A stretch of 64,000 nucleotides of DNA from Pseudoponticoccus marisrubri (GCF_001482405.1 NZ_LPXO01000014.1:40311-104310), one strand, 5' to 3'; counted from the stretch's first letter, positions 1 through 8,824 are shown. Notes: generated by a model from the sequence alone, not told the origin. Numbers and translations are program-made.

Positions 1-1
1 C

Positions 2-1258
2 TGCCAGGAAACCGGTCTGCCCGAGGCGCGCCTGCAGGGCGAGCGGGGCCGCACCACCGGCCAGCTGCGCCTCTTCGCGGACCACATCCTCAAGGGCGAC
101 TATCTCGACCGGCGCCATGACGAAGCGCTGCCCGACCGCCAGCCGCTGCCGCGCCCGGACCTGAAGATGGTCCAGCGCCCGATCGGCCCGGTCGCGGTGT
201 TCGGCGCCTCGAACTTCCCGCTGGCCTTCTCGACCGCGGGCGGCGACACCGCCAGCGCGCTGGCGGCCGGCTGCCCGGTGGTGGTCAAGGGCCACTCGGC
301 CCATCCCGGCACCGCCGAGGTCGTGGCCGAGGCGATCCATGCCGCCATCGCGGCCTGCGGCATGCCCAAGGGCGTGTTCAGCCTGATCCAGGGCGGCAAG
401 CGCGACGTGGGCCAGGCGCTGGTGCAGCATCCGCTGATCCGTGCCGTGGGCTTTACGGGCAGCCTCGGCGGGGGTCGCGCGCTGTTCGACCTGTGCGCGC
501 AGCGCCCCGAGCCGATCCCCTTCTTCGGCGAGCTGGGCTCGGTCAACCCGATGTTCCTGCTGCCCGAGGCCGTGCGCGCCCGCGGCGCGCAGATCGGCGA
601 GGGCTGGGCCGGGTCGCTGACCATGGGCGCGGGCCAGTTCTGCACCAATCCCGGCATCGCCGTGGTCGAAAAGGGCGCCGAGGGCGATGCCTTCGTGCAG
701 GCCGCGGCCGAGGCACTGAAGGGCGTGCAGACGCAATGCATGCTGACCGACGGCATCGCCTCGGCCTACCGGGACGGCAAGTCGCGCTTTGACGGGCGCA
801 ACGCGGTCAAGCCGGTGCTGGTCACCGAAAGCGACGGGCGCTACGCCAATCCCAACCTCTACGAGACGGATGCGGCCGACTACCTGCAGGACCACGCGTT
901 GGGCGAAGAGGTGTTCGGCCCGCTGGGCCTGGTGGTGCGCGTCTCGGGACCTGACGAGATGGAGACGCTGGCGCGCGGCTTCGAGGGTCAGCTGACCGCC
1001 ACGCTGCACATGGATGACGGCGACACCGCGCTGGCGCGGCGGCTGATGCCGGTGCTGGAGCGCAAGGCCGGCCGGCTGCTGGTCAATGGCTTCCCCACCG
1101 GCGTGGAAGTGGCCGACAGCATGGTGCATGGCGGGCCATTCCCGGCCTCGACCAATTTCGGCGCCACCTCGGTCGGCACGCTGGCGATCCGCCGCTTCCT
1201 GCGGCCGGTCTGCTACCAGAACGTCCCCGACGCGCTGCTGCCGGGCGACCTGGCCTGA
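2..1258 (+). CDS. 2-oxoglutarate-semialdehyde (2,5-dioxovalerate) dehydrogenase, 5' end cut by window
   Basis: The reading frame is open from base 2, so the start lies upstream; 418 residues are visible. It is an NAD(P)-dependent aldehyde dehydrogenase. The catalytic cysteine is in GQFCTNPG (about residue 214 of the fragment) and the general-base glutamate in FFGELGSVNP (about 177). The ELGSVNP wording and the C-terminal part (LVNGFPTGVEV, then HGGPFPAST) are typical of the subfamily that oxidises 2-oxoglutarate semialdehyde to 2-oxoglutarate, the last step of non-phosphorylative pentose, uronate or 4-hydroxyproline breakdown. The convergent sugar-oxidation genes next door support the sugar role. 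Subfamily call is fairly sure; the exact substrate is inferred. Confidence 0.85.
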   Translation, partial: CQETGLPEARLQGERGRTTGQLRLFADHILKGDYLDRRHDEALPDRQPLPRPDLKMVQRPIGPVAVFGASNFPLAFSTAGGDTASALAAGCPVVVKGHSAHPGTAEVVAEAIHAAIAACGMPKGVFSLIQGGKRDVGQALVQHPLIRAVGFTGSLGGGRALFDLCAQRPEPIPFFGELGSVNPMFLLPEAVRARGAQIGEGWAGSLTMGAGQFCTNPGIAVVEKGAEGDAFVQAAAEALKGVQTQCMLTDGIASAYRDGKSRFDGRNAVKPVLVTESDGRYANPNLYETDAADYLQDHALGEEVFGPLGLVVRVSGPDEMETLARGFEGQLTATLHMDDGDTALARRLMPVLERKAGRLLVNGFPTGVEVADSMVHGGPFPASTNFGATSVGTLAIRRFLRPVCYQNVPDALLPGDLA

Positions 1259-1272
1259 CCCTGTCCCGGGGC

Positions 1273-1318
1273 GGGGGCCTGCGGGCCCCCGTCCATGCCC
1301 GCCCCGCAGCGGGGCGGG
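1273..1318. terminator. Two GC-rich hairpins between convergent genes
   Basis: A 7-bp stem GGGGGCC/GGCCCCC with a TGCG loop (1273-1290) is followed by an 8-bp stem CCCGCCCC/GGGGCGGG (1298-1318) and then TGCTTTCCTTCC. They lie between the convergent dehydrogenase and aldo/keto reductase genes, so a terminator role is likely. The T-tract is weak, so this is a moderate call. Confidence 0.5.
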
Positions 1319-1364
1319 GTGCTTTCCTTCCCTGACATGCGCAGAGAACGCCCTGCCGCCCGGC

Positions 1365-2327
1365 TCAGCCGGGCTTGTAGACGCGGTTCGCCTCGGGGTC
1401 CTCGGTCGAGTAGGGCAGGCTTTCCAGCGCGTCCCAGACCTCGGCCGGGATCTTCGTGGCCGCCCAGTCCAGCGTTTGTGTGACCCGTTCGGGCTTGGAG
1501 ACACCCACGATGGTCGAGGTGATGCGCGGGTCGCGCAGCGAGAAGGCCAGCGCCACCGCGCCCGGAGCCACCCCGTATTGCGCGCAGGCGGCCTCGATAC
1601 GGCGCACCGGCTCCAATGCTTCGTCGCTGGCCTCCTGGTAGGTGACGCGCGGCATCTCGGCCGAGCCCTTTGCCAGAACGCCGCCGGCATAGGGCGCGGC
1701 GTTCAGCACCGCGATCCCGTTGTCATGGGCATAGTCGAACATGTTCGAGGCGGCCCGGTTCAGCAGGGTGAAGCGGTTGTGGCTGATCAGCGCGTCGAAG
1801 GGACGCTCGCGCAGGATCGGCTCCATGATGTCGAGCTTGCCCATGGCCAGCCCCACCGCCTGCGCGATGCCCTCGTCCTTCAGCTTGAACAGCTCATCCA
1901 GCGCGCCGCCTGTCCCGGTGATCTCTTGCAGGTCGCGGGCGTGCTCGGGATCGTGCAGGTGCAGCAGCGGGATGCGGTCCAGCCCCAGCGCGGTCAGGCT
2001 CTCCTCGACCGACTGGCGCACGCGGGCCGCGTCGAAGCGCCCGGTCTCCATGTCGCGGTCCAGCTTGGTGGACAGAACGAACCCGTCCGGCAGCCCGCCA
2101 CGCTCGCGGATCACCGCGCCGATGCGTTCCTCGGAGCGGCCGAAGCCGTAATTGCGCGAGGTGTCGAGCATGTTGACCGGCCCGTCGAAGATCGCGCGTA
2201 CCGTGGCGCGGGCGCGCTCCTCGTCGACCGAGTATCCGTAGGTGTCGGGCATGTCGCCCAGCCCGGAGGCGCCGAAGCACAGCTCGGTCACCTCGAGGTC
2301 GGTATTGCCCAGGGCATAGCGTTGCAT
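1365..2327 (-). CDS. Aldo/keto reductase, L-fucose/D-threo-aldose dehydrogenase-like
   Basis: 320 residues, a full-length single-domain AKR TIM barrel. The catalytic tetrad is visible: Asp55 and Tyr60 in NMLDTSRNYG, Lys88 in STKLD, and His in LLHLHDPEH (about 123-125). The C-terminal cofactor segment reads STIVGVSKPERV. The start MQRYALGNTDLEV is standard. It is last in a minus-strand run behind a lactonase and a sugar importer (13-bp gap to the lactonase stop). It would oxidise an aldose such as L-fucose, L-galactose or D-arabinose to the aldonolactone, using NAD(P). The reaction is inferred from family and context; the AKR fold is certain. Confidence 0.82.
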   Translation of the reverse strand: MQRYALGNTDLEVTELCFGASGLGDMPDTYGYSVDEERARATVRAIFDGPVNMLDTSRNYGFGRSEERIGAVIRERGGLPDGFVLSTKLDRDMETGRFDAARVRQSVEESLTALGLDRIPLLHLHDPEHARDLQEITGTGGALDELFKLKDEGIAQAVGLAMGKLDIMEPILRERPFDALISHNRFTLLNRAASNMFDYAHDNGIAVLNAAPYAGGVLAKGSAEMPRVTYQEASDEALEPVRRIEAACAQYGVAPGAVALAFSLRDPRITSTIVGVSKPERVTQTLDWAATKIPAEVWDALESLPYSTEDPEANRVYKPG

Positions 2328-2339
2328 GTCTGTCTCCTG

Positions 2340-3176
2340 TCAGAGCCGGTAGAAACGGGCGGCGGTGCCGCCGAAGATCTGCGCCTGGTCGGTCGCGTCC
2401 AGATGCGCGGTCAGGCGGCACGCCTGCGCGTACCAATCGGCATATTCGGCGCGCAGCCGCAGCACCGGCCAGTCCGAGCCCCACATGACGCGCGCCGCGC
2501 CGAAGGCGGCGAGGATGTGATCGGTATAGGGGCGCAGCGCGTCGTCTTCCAGCGGGGTATCGGCCTCGGTCAGCAGGCCGGACAGCTTGATCGTGGCATG
2601 GCTGTCGCGGGCCAGCGCCGAGATCCCGGCGGTCCAGTCGTCGAAGGCGGCGGGCGCAGGGTCGCGGATCTGCGGCTTGAGCCCGTGATCCAGCACCACG
2701 CGGAGGTCGGGGTGGCGGTCGAGCAGCCTGCGGAAATAGGGGATGTGGCGCGGGAAGCCCAGCGCGTCAAAACTCAGGTCCATTTCGACCAGCGCGCGAT
2801 AGGCCCATTGCACCTCGTCGCGCAGCATCCAGCCATCGTCGGGAAGGTCCTGGATCATCGGCCGCACGCCAAGGAACTTGGGGTGCCGGGCGAGGCGCTC
2901 CAGCTCGGCCCGGCTGTCGGGGCGCTCGAAATCGATCCAGCCCACCACGCCGGCCACGTGCGGCGTGGCATCGGCGAGGCCCAGCATGTACTCGGTCTCG
3001 GCCACGCTGGGCGCGGCCTGCACCAGCACCGTGCGGGTCACGCCGGTCGCGGCCAGACCGGGGGCCAGCTCGGCGGGACCGTAGGGGCGGGTCAGCACGG
3101 GATCGTCGGGCGGCATCCAGCCGTAATCGCCGCGGGCGGGCTGCCAGAAATGGTGATGGGCGTCGATCCGGTCCAT
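2340..3176 (-). CDS. Amidohydrolase, L-fuconolactonase-like
   Basis: 278 residues from ATG at 3176. The open frame continues upstream, but MDRIDAHHHFW is the usual N-terminus of this amidohydrolase-2 family. Metal and active-site signatures: DAHHHFW (residues 5-11), VLDHGLKP in the middle, and MWGSDWPVLRL near the C-terminus. These enzymes hydrolyse sugar lactones (L-fucono-1,5-lactone, L-rhamnonolactone) or related lactones. Sitting directly upstream of the fucose-dehydrogenase-like gene, it gives the second step, lactone to aldonate. The aldonate dehydratase expected next is not in the window. Confidence 0.83.
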   Translation of the reverse strand: MDRIDAHHHFWQPARGDYGWMPPDDPVLTRPYGPAELAPGLAATGVTRTVLVQAAPSVAETEYMLGLADATPHVAGVVGWIDFERPDSRAELERLARHPKFLGVRPMIQDLPDDGWMLRDEVQWAYRALVEMDLSFDALGFPRHIPYFRRLLDRHPDLRVVLDHGLKPQIRDPAPAAFDDWTAGISALARDSHATIKLSGLLTEADTPLEDDALRPYTDHILAAFGAARVMWGSDWPVLRLRAEYADWYAQACRLTAHLDATDQAQIFGGTAARFYRL

Positions 3177-3230
3177 GCGCGGGGCTCCCTGGCGGCGCGG
3201 GCCGCCCTGTGGTCGGTGGTCTGAAAGCGA

Positions 3231-3254
3231 ACGGCGGCGCTGTCGCGCCGCCGT
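3231..3254 (-). terminator. Hairpin after binding-protein gene
   Basis: A perfect 10-bp stem (ACGGCGGCGC/GCGCCGCCGT) closes a 4-nt loop 19 bases past the binding-protein stop codon. On the minus strand it is followed by TCGCTTTC. It lies between the binding-protein gene and the lactonase gene, so it is more likely a 3'-end stabiliser or partial terminator than an operon end. Confidence 0.6.
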
Positions 3255-3273
3255 CCCCGTCCCGTCGTCAGGA

Positions 3274-4266
3274 TCAGTTGACGCAGGTGTCGATGTTGTC
3301 GTTGTTGCAGACGTCGAGCCCGGTATAGATCGGATCCTCGACCTCGTTGCCCTCGGCGATGTCCTTGAGGATGTACATCGCCTTGTAGCCCATCTCGAAC
3401 GGGCGCTGGCCGACAAGACCGTTGCCCAGACCGTCCTTGGTCTGTGCGATCTGCATGGGCAGCGTGTCGGCCACCACGATGGTCAGATCGCCATTGGCCA
3501 TCTCTTCCTGGTAGGGCTCCACCGCGTTGCGGTAGGCATTGTCGAACCATTGCGTGAAGGCGCCGGTCGACAGGAAGGCGGTCAGGTCGGGATTGGCGGC
3601 AAGGATATCGGTCATGCCCTGCACCGCGACATTGCCGTCATCGTTGGTGATCAGCGGGCAGCCCGAGATCTCGGTCCAGCCGCCCTGTCCGGTCAGCGGC
3701 TCGCCCGGCGGGTCGCCCAGCTCCATGCCGGCCAGCTGCTCGCGCGCGCCCAGCAGGCGCTCGTTGTGGTTGGCCGCCGCCGCGCCGCCGGTCTGCAGGC
3801 AGATCGTGCCGCCATCGGGGTGACGCGCCTGCACCAGCTCGGCCAGGTGACGCCCGATGTCATAGTTGAACGTGCCCACATAGGTGGTGCGCAGCTCGGC
3901 ATCCTCGGGCAGCAGGTCGCTGTCCCAGGTCATCACGGGGATGCCGGCCTCGGCCGCGTCCTCCAGCGCCTTGGCCATGGCCGGCGCGTTCGAGGGCGCC
4001 ACCGCGATGCCGTCGACACCCTTGGTAATGAGGTCCTGCACGATCTGGATCTGCTCCAGCTCGGTATGCTCGCCCGGGCCGATATATTCGCAGGTCACGT
4101 CCTCCAGCTCTTCCTGCGCCTTGTAACAGCCGTCGCGCGCAAGATCGAAGAACGGGTTGTTCATCGCCTTGGGCACCAGTGCGAAGGTGTAGCCGCCATG
4201 CGCCTCGGCAAAGGCCGCCGGCGCGGTCAGTGCAACCAGTGCGGTTGCTGTCAGTAGCTTCTTCAT
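3274..4266 (-). CDS. Sugar ABC transporter periplasmic binding protein (ribose/RbsB type)
   Basis: 330 residues with a clear Sec signal peptide (MKKLLTATALVALTAPAAFA, about residues 1-20). It is followed by the type-I periplasmic binding fold: VPKAMNNPFF at the ligand cleft, DGIAVAPSNAPAM, and VMTWDSD. It captures a monosaccharide in the periplasm and feeds the permease encoded just upstream. The gene order is ATPase, permease, binding protein, and the lactonase and sugar dehydrogenase follow, so the ligand is probably the aldose they oxidise. The exact sugar cannot be read from sequence. Confidence 0.88.
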   Translation of the reverse strand: MKKLLTATALVALTAPAAFAEAHGGYTFALVPKAMNNPFFDLARDGCYKAQEELEDVTCEYIGPGEHTELEQIQIVQDLITKGVDGIAVAPSNAPAMAKALEDAAEAGIPVMTWDSDLLPEDAELRTTYVGTFNYDIGRHLAELVQARHPDGGTICLQTGGAAAANHNERLLGAREQLAGMELGDPPGEPLTGQGGWTEISGCPLITNDDGNVAVQGMTDILAANPDLTAFLSTGAFTQWFDNAYRNAVEPYQEEMANGDLTIVVADTLPMQIAQTKDGLGNGLVGQRPFEMGYKAMYILKDIAEGNEVEDPIYTGLDVCNNDNIDTCVN

Positions 4267-4314
4267 GGGTCTCCTCCCTGATGGTCATGAAGCGTTGCGG
4301 GGCGGGGGTGGTTG

Positions 4315-5388
4315 TTATTTTCCCCCTCGGTTGCGGATCTGTTCCAGAAGCACCGCAAGGATGAGGAACAGACCGACAAAGAATTGCTGCCAGAGCGCCG
4401 GGATCCCGGCCAGCAGCAGCGAATTGCGGATCAGCTCGACCAGCGCGGCGCCGATCGGGGCCCCCAGCGCGTAGACCACGCCGCCCATCAGGTTGGCGCC
4501 GCCGATCACCGTGGCGGCGATCACGTTGAGCTCGTATGTGACGCCCATGCCGTTGGTGGCCGAGCCGGTATAGCCGATGAACATGAAGGCGGCGACGCCG
4601 GTGCACATCGAGCAGACCACGTAGACCGAGACGATCATCCGCTCGACCGGGATGCCCGACAGCTTGGCCGCCTGCGCATTGCCGCCGATGGCGATCACCC
4701 AGCGCCCCCAGGATGTGAATTTCCACACCCACCAGAAGATCGCCGTCAGGATGCCAAGCACCCAGACCACGTTGGGCACGCCCAGCACGCTCTCGCCGCC
4801 GATCCACTCGAACAGGTCCTGCTGGGGGCCGAACTCGTAGATCATCTTGTTGTCCGACAAAACCATGGCGATGGAGCGCGCCATGGCCAGCATGCCCAGC
4901 GTCACCACGAAGGGCGCGAGCCTGAGATAGGCGATCAGCACGCCGTTGATCAGCCCCACCACCGCGGCGGTGGCCATGCAGACCAGAAAGCCCGGCAGCA
5001 CGCCCCATCCCGCCTGCAGGGTCAGGCCCAGCGTGATCGCGCAGAGCCCCAGCAGGGAGCCCACGGAAAGGTCGATCCCGGCGGTGCAGATCACCGCCGA
5101 CATGCCAAGTGCCATGATCCCGAAGAAGGCCATGTTGCGGGTGATGTTGAACATGTTGCGCTCGGTCATGAAGGCGTCCGAGACAAAGCTCATGACAAGA
5201 CCGATGGCGATGATGGCGACGAAGACCCAGAAGGGCTGGGTGCGCAGGATGGTGCCGAAGCCCGAGACCTCCTGCCGCGAGGTGATCTCGTCGTCGATGG
5301 CCGCGTGGTCGACGCTCTCCTCGACCTTGTCCATCGGGCCACGGCCCGGGTGGCGGCGCAGGTCCTGGTCGGTGGGTTCGTCCGTCAT
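4315..5388 (-). CDS. Sugar ABC transporter permease (RbsC-like)
   Basis: 357 residues, multi-pass inner-membrane protein of the BPD_transp_2 (ribose/xylose) class. A hydrophilic N-terminal tail of about 50 residues precedes the first membrane segment (FWVFVAIIAIGLVMSF). Conserved stretches are AVICTAGIDLSVGSLLGL and NVIAATVIGGANLMGG, the latter near the C-terminus and typical of the family. Its ATG overlaps the stop of the ATPase gene (ATGA at 5385-5388), so the two are translationally coupled. Confidence 0.88.
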   Translation of the reverse strand: MTDEPTDQDLRRHPGRGPMDKVEESVDHAAIDDEITSRQEVSGFGTILRTQPFWVFVAIIAIGLVMSFVSDAFMTERNMFNITRNMAFFGIMALGMSAVICTAGIDLSVGSLLGLCAITLGLTLQAGWGVLPGFLVCMATAAVVGLINGVLIAYLRLAPFVVTLGMLAMARSIAMVLSDNKMIYEFGPQQDLFEWIGGESVLGVPNVVWVLGILTAIFWWVWKFTSWGRWVIAIGGNAQAAKLSGIPVERMIVSVYVVCSMCTGVAAFMFIGYTGSATNGMGVTYELNVIAATVIGGANLMGGVVYALGAPIGAALVELIRNSLLLAGIPALWQQFFVGLFLILAVLLEQIRNRGGK

Positions 5389-6125
5389 GCTGCTTCGATC
5401 GCCCCGATGATGAGGCCCGTCACTTCTTCCGGGCTGGTGTCGGTTATCTTCTTGTCGGCCACCTTGGTGCCGCGGCGCAGCACGGCGACCCGGTCGCAGA
5501 CCTCGAACACGTCGGGCATCCGGTGCGACACGAGGATCACGGCGTGGCCGGTCTCCTTCAGGCGCTTGATCAGGGCCAGCACCTCGGCCACCTGCCGGAC
5601 CGAGATCGCGGCGGTGGGCTCGTCCATCAGCACCAGCTTGGGGTCCGACAGCTGCGTGCGGGCGATGGCCACGGCCTGGCGCTGGCCGCCCGACATCTGC
5701 TTGACCAGGTCGCGCGGGCGGGTTTCCGATTTCAGCCCGGCAAAGAGCTTGCCCGCATTGGCATACATCGCCGCGTAGTCGAGCATCGAGAAGGGGCCCA
5801 CCTTCTTCTTCAGCTCGCGGCCGAGATAGACATTGGCCCCGGCGGTCAGGTTGTCGCAGAGCGCGAGGTCCTGGTAAACGATTTCAATGCCGGCTTCGCG
5901 GGCATCCAGCGGCTTGTTGAACTCGACCCGTTGACCGTCGATGCGGATCTCGCCGCTTGTGGGCATGAAATTGCCCGCGATGATCTTCATCAGCGTGGAT
6001 TTGCCGGCCCCGTTGTCGCCCATCAGGCCGACCGCCTCGCCGGGCGCGATGGACAGGTCCACCCCGCTCAGCGCGTGGATCGCGCCAAAGCTTTTCGTGA
6101 TGCTCTCGAGTTCGAGCAACGACAT
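5385..6125 (-). CDS. Sugar ABC transporter ATPase, single nucleotide-binding domain
   Basis: 246 residues carrying one ATP-binding cassette: Walker A GDNGAGKSTLMK (about 36-47), signature MSGGQRQAVAIAR, Walker B LVLMDEPTAAI, and the switch histidine in VSHRMPDVF. RbsA/XylG relatives have two fused cassettes. A single cassette beside an RbsC-like permease is the FrcA-type arrangement common in alphaproteobacteria. It powers import of the sugar bound by the 3274-4266 product. It is first gene of the transporter run, 171 bp after the LacI gene. Confidence 0.88.
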   Translation of the reverse strand: MSLLELESITKSFGAIHALSGVDLSIAPGEAVGLMGDNGAGKSTLMKIIAGNFMPTSGEIRIDGQRVEFNKPLDAREAGIEIVYQDLALCDNLTAGANVYLGRELKKKVGPFSMLDYAAMYANAGKLFAGLKSETRPRDLVKQMSGGQRQAVAIARTQLSDPKLVLMDEPTAAISVRQVAEVLALIKRLKETGHAVILVSHRMPDVFEVCDRVAVLRRGTKVADKKITDTSPEEVTGLIIGAIEAA

Positions 6126-6212
6126 GCATGTCCTCCCATGATCCCGCGCCCGTGGCCCCTTGGCCCGGTCACGTTCGGCGCGCTCTCGTTCGGTGGAGCG
6201 ACGTGGGGGAAA

Positions 6213-6241
6213 CTGTAAGCCGCGAATCCGTTAGCGGTCAA
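6213..6241 (-). promoter_or_regulatory. Candidate sigma-70 promoter for the sugar importer operon
   Basis: On the minus strand TTGACC (6241-6236) and TTACAG (6218-6213) are separated by 17 bases, about 90 bases before the ATPase start codon. It lies in the gap after the LacI gene, so the transporter operon may have its own promoter. Spacing is ideal; the -10 is a partial match. Confidence 0.4.
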
Positions 6242-6296
6242 ACCTTGATTGATCGCGCATTCTTGGCGGCGCGATCCAGACGCGATGCGGGCCTGC

Positions 6297-7325
6297 TCAG
6301 CCGGGCAGGGGGCCGGTGCTGGCGCGCAGGATCAGCTCGACCCCGATGGTCTCGACCGGCTCGTCGGGCACGGCCAGCGGCTGCTCCAGCCGGGCCAGCA
6401 GCATCGAGGCGGCCCGCGTGCCCAGCTTGTGCCGATCCTGCCGGATCGTGGTCAGCGCGGGGATGTAGTAGTGCGACATCTCGATATCGTCGAAGCCGAT
6501 CACCGACATGTCGCCCGGCACCGACAGCCCCGCCGCCACGAGGGTCGAGATCAGCCCGAAGGCCACCATGTCCGAGGCGCAGAACACCGCGCTGGGCCGG
6601 TCTTCCATGGCAAGGATCCGCTGCGCCGCCTCCTGACCCGAGCGCATCGAGAAATCGCCCCGGATGATCCATTCGTCGCGCGCGGGCAGGCCCAGCCGCG
6701 CGCGCTCCTCCTGCATGCCTTCGCGCCGCATCCGGGTCAGCACGTTGCCCTTGGGCCCGGTCACATGGGCGATCCTCTGGTGGCCCAGCTCGGCCAGGTG
6801 GCCGATCGCCAGCCGCGCGCCGCCCTCGTTGTCGCTGCGGATCGAGGGGAAGGGCGCGCCATGCACCCATTCGCAGGCAAAGACGATGCGGTCCGACAGG
6901 TTGCGCGCGGTGAACTGGGCCAGCTCGGAAGCGGGCAGGCCGCCATCGAGCGAGATGATCCCGTCGACCCGGGCATCGAGGATGAAATCGGCGAGGCTGC
7001 CCTCGGCCGGGTCGCGCACCGAGGTGTCGGTGATCAGCACCGCATAATCGCTGCCTTCCAGCGCCTGGCTGATCCCGGCCAGGATGCGCGAGAAGAACGG
7101 GTTGGACAGGTCGGGCACCAGCACGAGGATCGCGCCCGCGCGCTGCTTGCGCAGGTTGCGCGCGGCCTGGTTCACGCGATAGCCCGTTTCGCGAATCGCG
7201 TCGAACACGGCGGTGCGCGTCGCCTCGGCCAGCAGGTCGGGATTGGACAGGGCCCGGCTGACCGTGGCGGTCGACACGCCGGCGGCGCGCGCAACGTCCT
7301 GAATCCGGACGGATTTCTGAACCAT
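6297..7325 (-). CDS. LacI-family transcriptional regulator
   Basis: 342 residues. The N-terminal helix-turn-helix reads VRIQDVARAAGVSTATVSRA (residues 6-25) and is followed by the hinge helix region NQAARNLRKQR. The C-terminal type-I periplasmic-binding-like effector domain starts near AGAILVLVPDLSNPFF. It is divergent from the importer operon starting at 7540 and lies upstream of the minus-strand importer, so it may control either or both. Two LacI-type operators at 7404-7449 sit in the divergent region. The effector is presumably the imported sugar. Confidence 0.9.
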   Translation of the reverse strand: MVQKSVRIQDVARAAGVSTATVSRALSNPDLLAEATRTAVFDAIRETGYRVNQAARNLRKQRAGAILVLVPDLSNPFFSRILAGISQALEGSDYAVLITDTSVRDPAEGSLADFILDARVDGIISLDGGLPASELAQFTARNLSDRIVFACEWVHGAPFPSIRSDNEGGARLAIGHLAELGHQRIAHVTGPKGNVLTRMRREGMQEERARLGLPARDEWIIRGDFSMRSGQEAAQRILAMEDRPSAVFCASDMVAFGLISTLVAAGLSVPGDMSVIGFDDIEMSHYYIPALTTIRQDRHKLGTRAASMLLARLEQPLAVPDEPVETIGVELILRASTGPLPG

Positions 7326-7403
7326 CTGTATGCCCTTTCCTGAATGCGTCTCTTAGCGTGTCGTCCCCGCTTGACAAGAGCGCTTGTGACATAACAGTGT
7401 ATA

Positions 7404-7449
7404 TGTAATCGTTTGCAAGTCACTTTGACGCGGAATGTAAACGATTGCA
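7404..7449. promoter_or_regulatory. Pair of LacI-type operators
   Basis: TGTAATCGTTTGCA (7404-7417) and TGTAAACGATTGCA (7436-7449) are near-palindromic 14-mers with the central CG typical of LacI-family sites, 32 bp apart (about three helical turns). They lie between the divergent LacI gene and the binding-protein gene at 7540. A TTGACA hexamer at 7371 lies just upstream on the plus strand. Confidence 0.7.
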
Positions 7450-7539
7450 CGAGGGATCTCGCCATCAGGCAGACCCGGTGATCCTGCCGCGAGGCAGACA
7501 GGGAAAGGGCCGGGCAAACCGGCCCGTCAGGGAGGAAAG

Positions 7540-8772
7540 ATGACACATATGCGCAACCTGCTGGCCGCATCCACGGCCCTGTGTGCCGGCGCGGTCCATG
7601 CGGCCGATCTGGAAGTGACCCATTGGTGGACCTCGGGCGGCGAGGCGGCGGCGGTGGCCGAGCTGGCCCGCGCGCTGGACGCCAACCCCGACCACAGCTG
7701 GGTGGACGGGGCCATTGCCGGCGGCGGCGGCACGGCGCGCCCGATCGTGGTCAGCCGGATCATCGGCGGCGACCCGATGGGCGCGTTCCAGTTCAACCAT
7801 GGCCGCCAGGCCGAGGAACTGATTGAGGCCGGTCTGCTGCGCGACATGACCCATGTGGCCGAGGCCGAAGGCTGGGCCGATATCGTCAACCCGCCCTCGC
7901 TGCTGGAGGCCTGCACGGTGGACGGCCGCATCTACTGCGCGCCGGTCAATATCCATTCCTGGCAATGGCTGTGGCTGTCCAACGCGGCCTTCGAGGCGGC
8001 GGGCGTGGATGTGCCGACCAACTGGGACGAATACACCGCCGCGGCCGACGCGCTGCGCGCCGCCGACATCCAGCCGCTGGCGCTGGGCGCGCAGCCCTGG
8101 CAGAGCTCGGGGCTGTTCAACGTGCTCATGGCCACGCTGGCCGGGCCCGAGGTGCTGACGCAGATCTATGGCGAGGGCGATTCCGAGCTGGCGGCGGGCG
8201 AGGAGATGGCCCGCGTCTTCCAAGCGGCCGCGGCGGCGCGCGACATGGCGCGCGGCTCGAACGTGCAGGACTGGAACCAGGCCACCAACCTTGTGATCAC
8301 CGATGCCGCCGGGGGCCAGATCATGGGCGACTGGGCGCAGGGCGAGTTCGCCGTGGCCGGCGAAACCGCGGGCGCGGATTATACCTGCCTGCCGGGACTG
8401 GGCGTGCGCGACGTGATCTCGACCGGGGGCGACGCCTTCTACTTCCCCGAGACCGGAGATGCCGAGATCGAGGCCGCGCAGGACGCGCTGGCGGCGATCC
8501 TGCTGGCGCCGGACACGCAGGTGGCCTTCAACCTCAAGAAGGGCTCGCTGCCGATCCGCGGCGATGTCGACCTCGCCGCGGCCAATGACTGCATGAAGAA
8601 GGGGTTGGAGATCCTCGCCGCCGGCAGCACCATGCCGGACGTGAACATGCTTAACACCGAGGACACGAACAACCAGCTCAACGACCTGTTCGTGCAGTTC
8701 TTCCAGGATGACGGGATCACGCCCGAGGCGGCGCAGGAGACCTTCGTCTCGATCGTTCGCCGCAAGGACTGA
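7540..8772 (+). CDS. Carbohydrate ABC transporter binding protein (family 1)
   Basis: 410 residues with a signal peptide (hydrophobic MRNLLAASTALCAGAVHA, cleavage near residue 20). The mature protein begins ADLEVTHWWTSGGEAAA, the usual start of the family-1 solute-binding proteins for mono- and oligosaccharides. A cysteine pair (LLEACTVDGRIYC) is visible. First gene of a plus-strand run with two permeases and an ATPase, followed by glycan catabolic genes. The GH43 beta-xylosidase in the same run hints at a xylan- or arabinan-derived ligand, but that is inference. Confidence 0.88.
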   Translation: MTHMRNLLAASTALCAGAVHAADLEVTHWWTSGGEAAAVAELARALDANPDHSWVDGAIAGGGGTARPIVVSRIIGGDPMGAFQFNHGRQAEELIEAGLLRDMTHVAEAEGWADIVNPPSLLEACTVDGRIYCAPVNIHSWQWLWLSNAAFEAAGVDVPTNWDEYTAAADALRAADIQPLALGAQPWQSSGLFNVLMATLAGPEVLTQIYGEGDSELAAGEEMARVFQAAAAARDMARGSNVQDWNQATNLVITDAAGGQIMGDWAQGEFAVAGETAGADYTCLPGLGVRDVISTGGDAFYFPETGDAEIEAAQDALAAILLAPDTQVAFNLKKGSLPIRGDVDLAAANDCMKKGLEILAAGSTMPDVNMLNTEDTNNQLNDLFVQFFQDDGITPEAAQETFVSIVRRKD

Positions 8773-8779
8773 CCCGGCC

Positions 8780-8824
8780 GCCCCGTCCCGGCCTGCGCGC
8801 ACCTGCGGCGGGCCGGGACGGGGC
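8780..8824 (+). terminator. Long hairpin between binding-protein and permease genes
   Basis: A perfect 14-bp stem (8780-8793 with 8811-8824, GCCCCGTCCCGGCC and its complement) has a 17-nt loop and begins 8 bases after the stop codon. No T-tract follows. It probably protects the upstream mRNA or partly terminates, lowering permease expression. Confidence 0.65.

Noticed and set aside
1086..3224. 712-codon plus-strand frame across the aldo/keto reductase and lactonase genes
   Set aside because: Antisense shadow with atypical amino-acid use and no domain.
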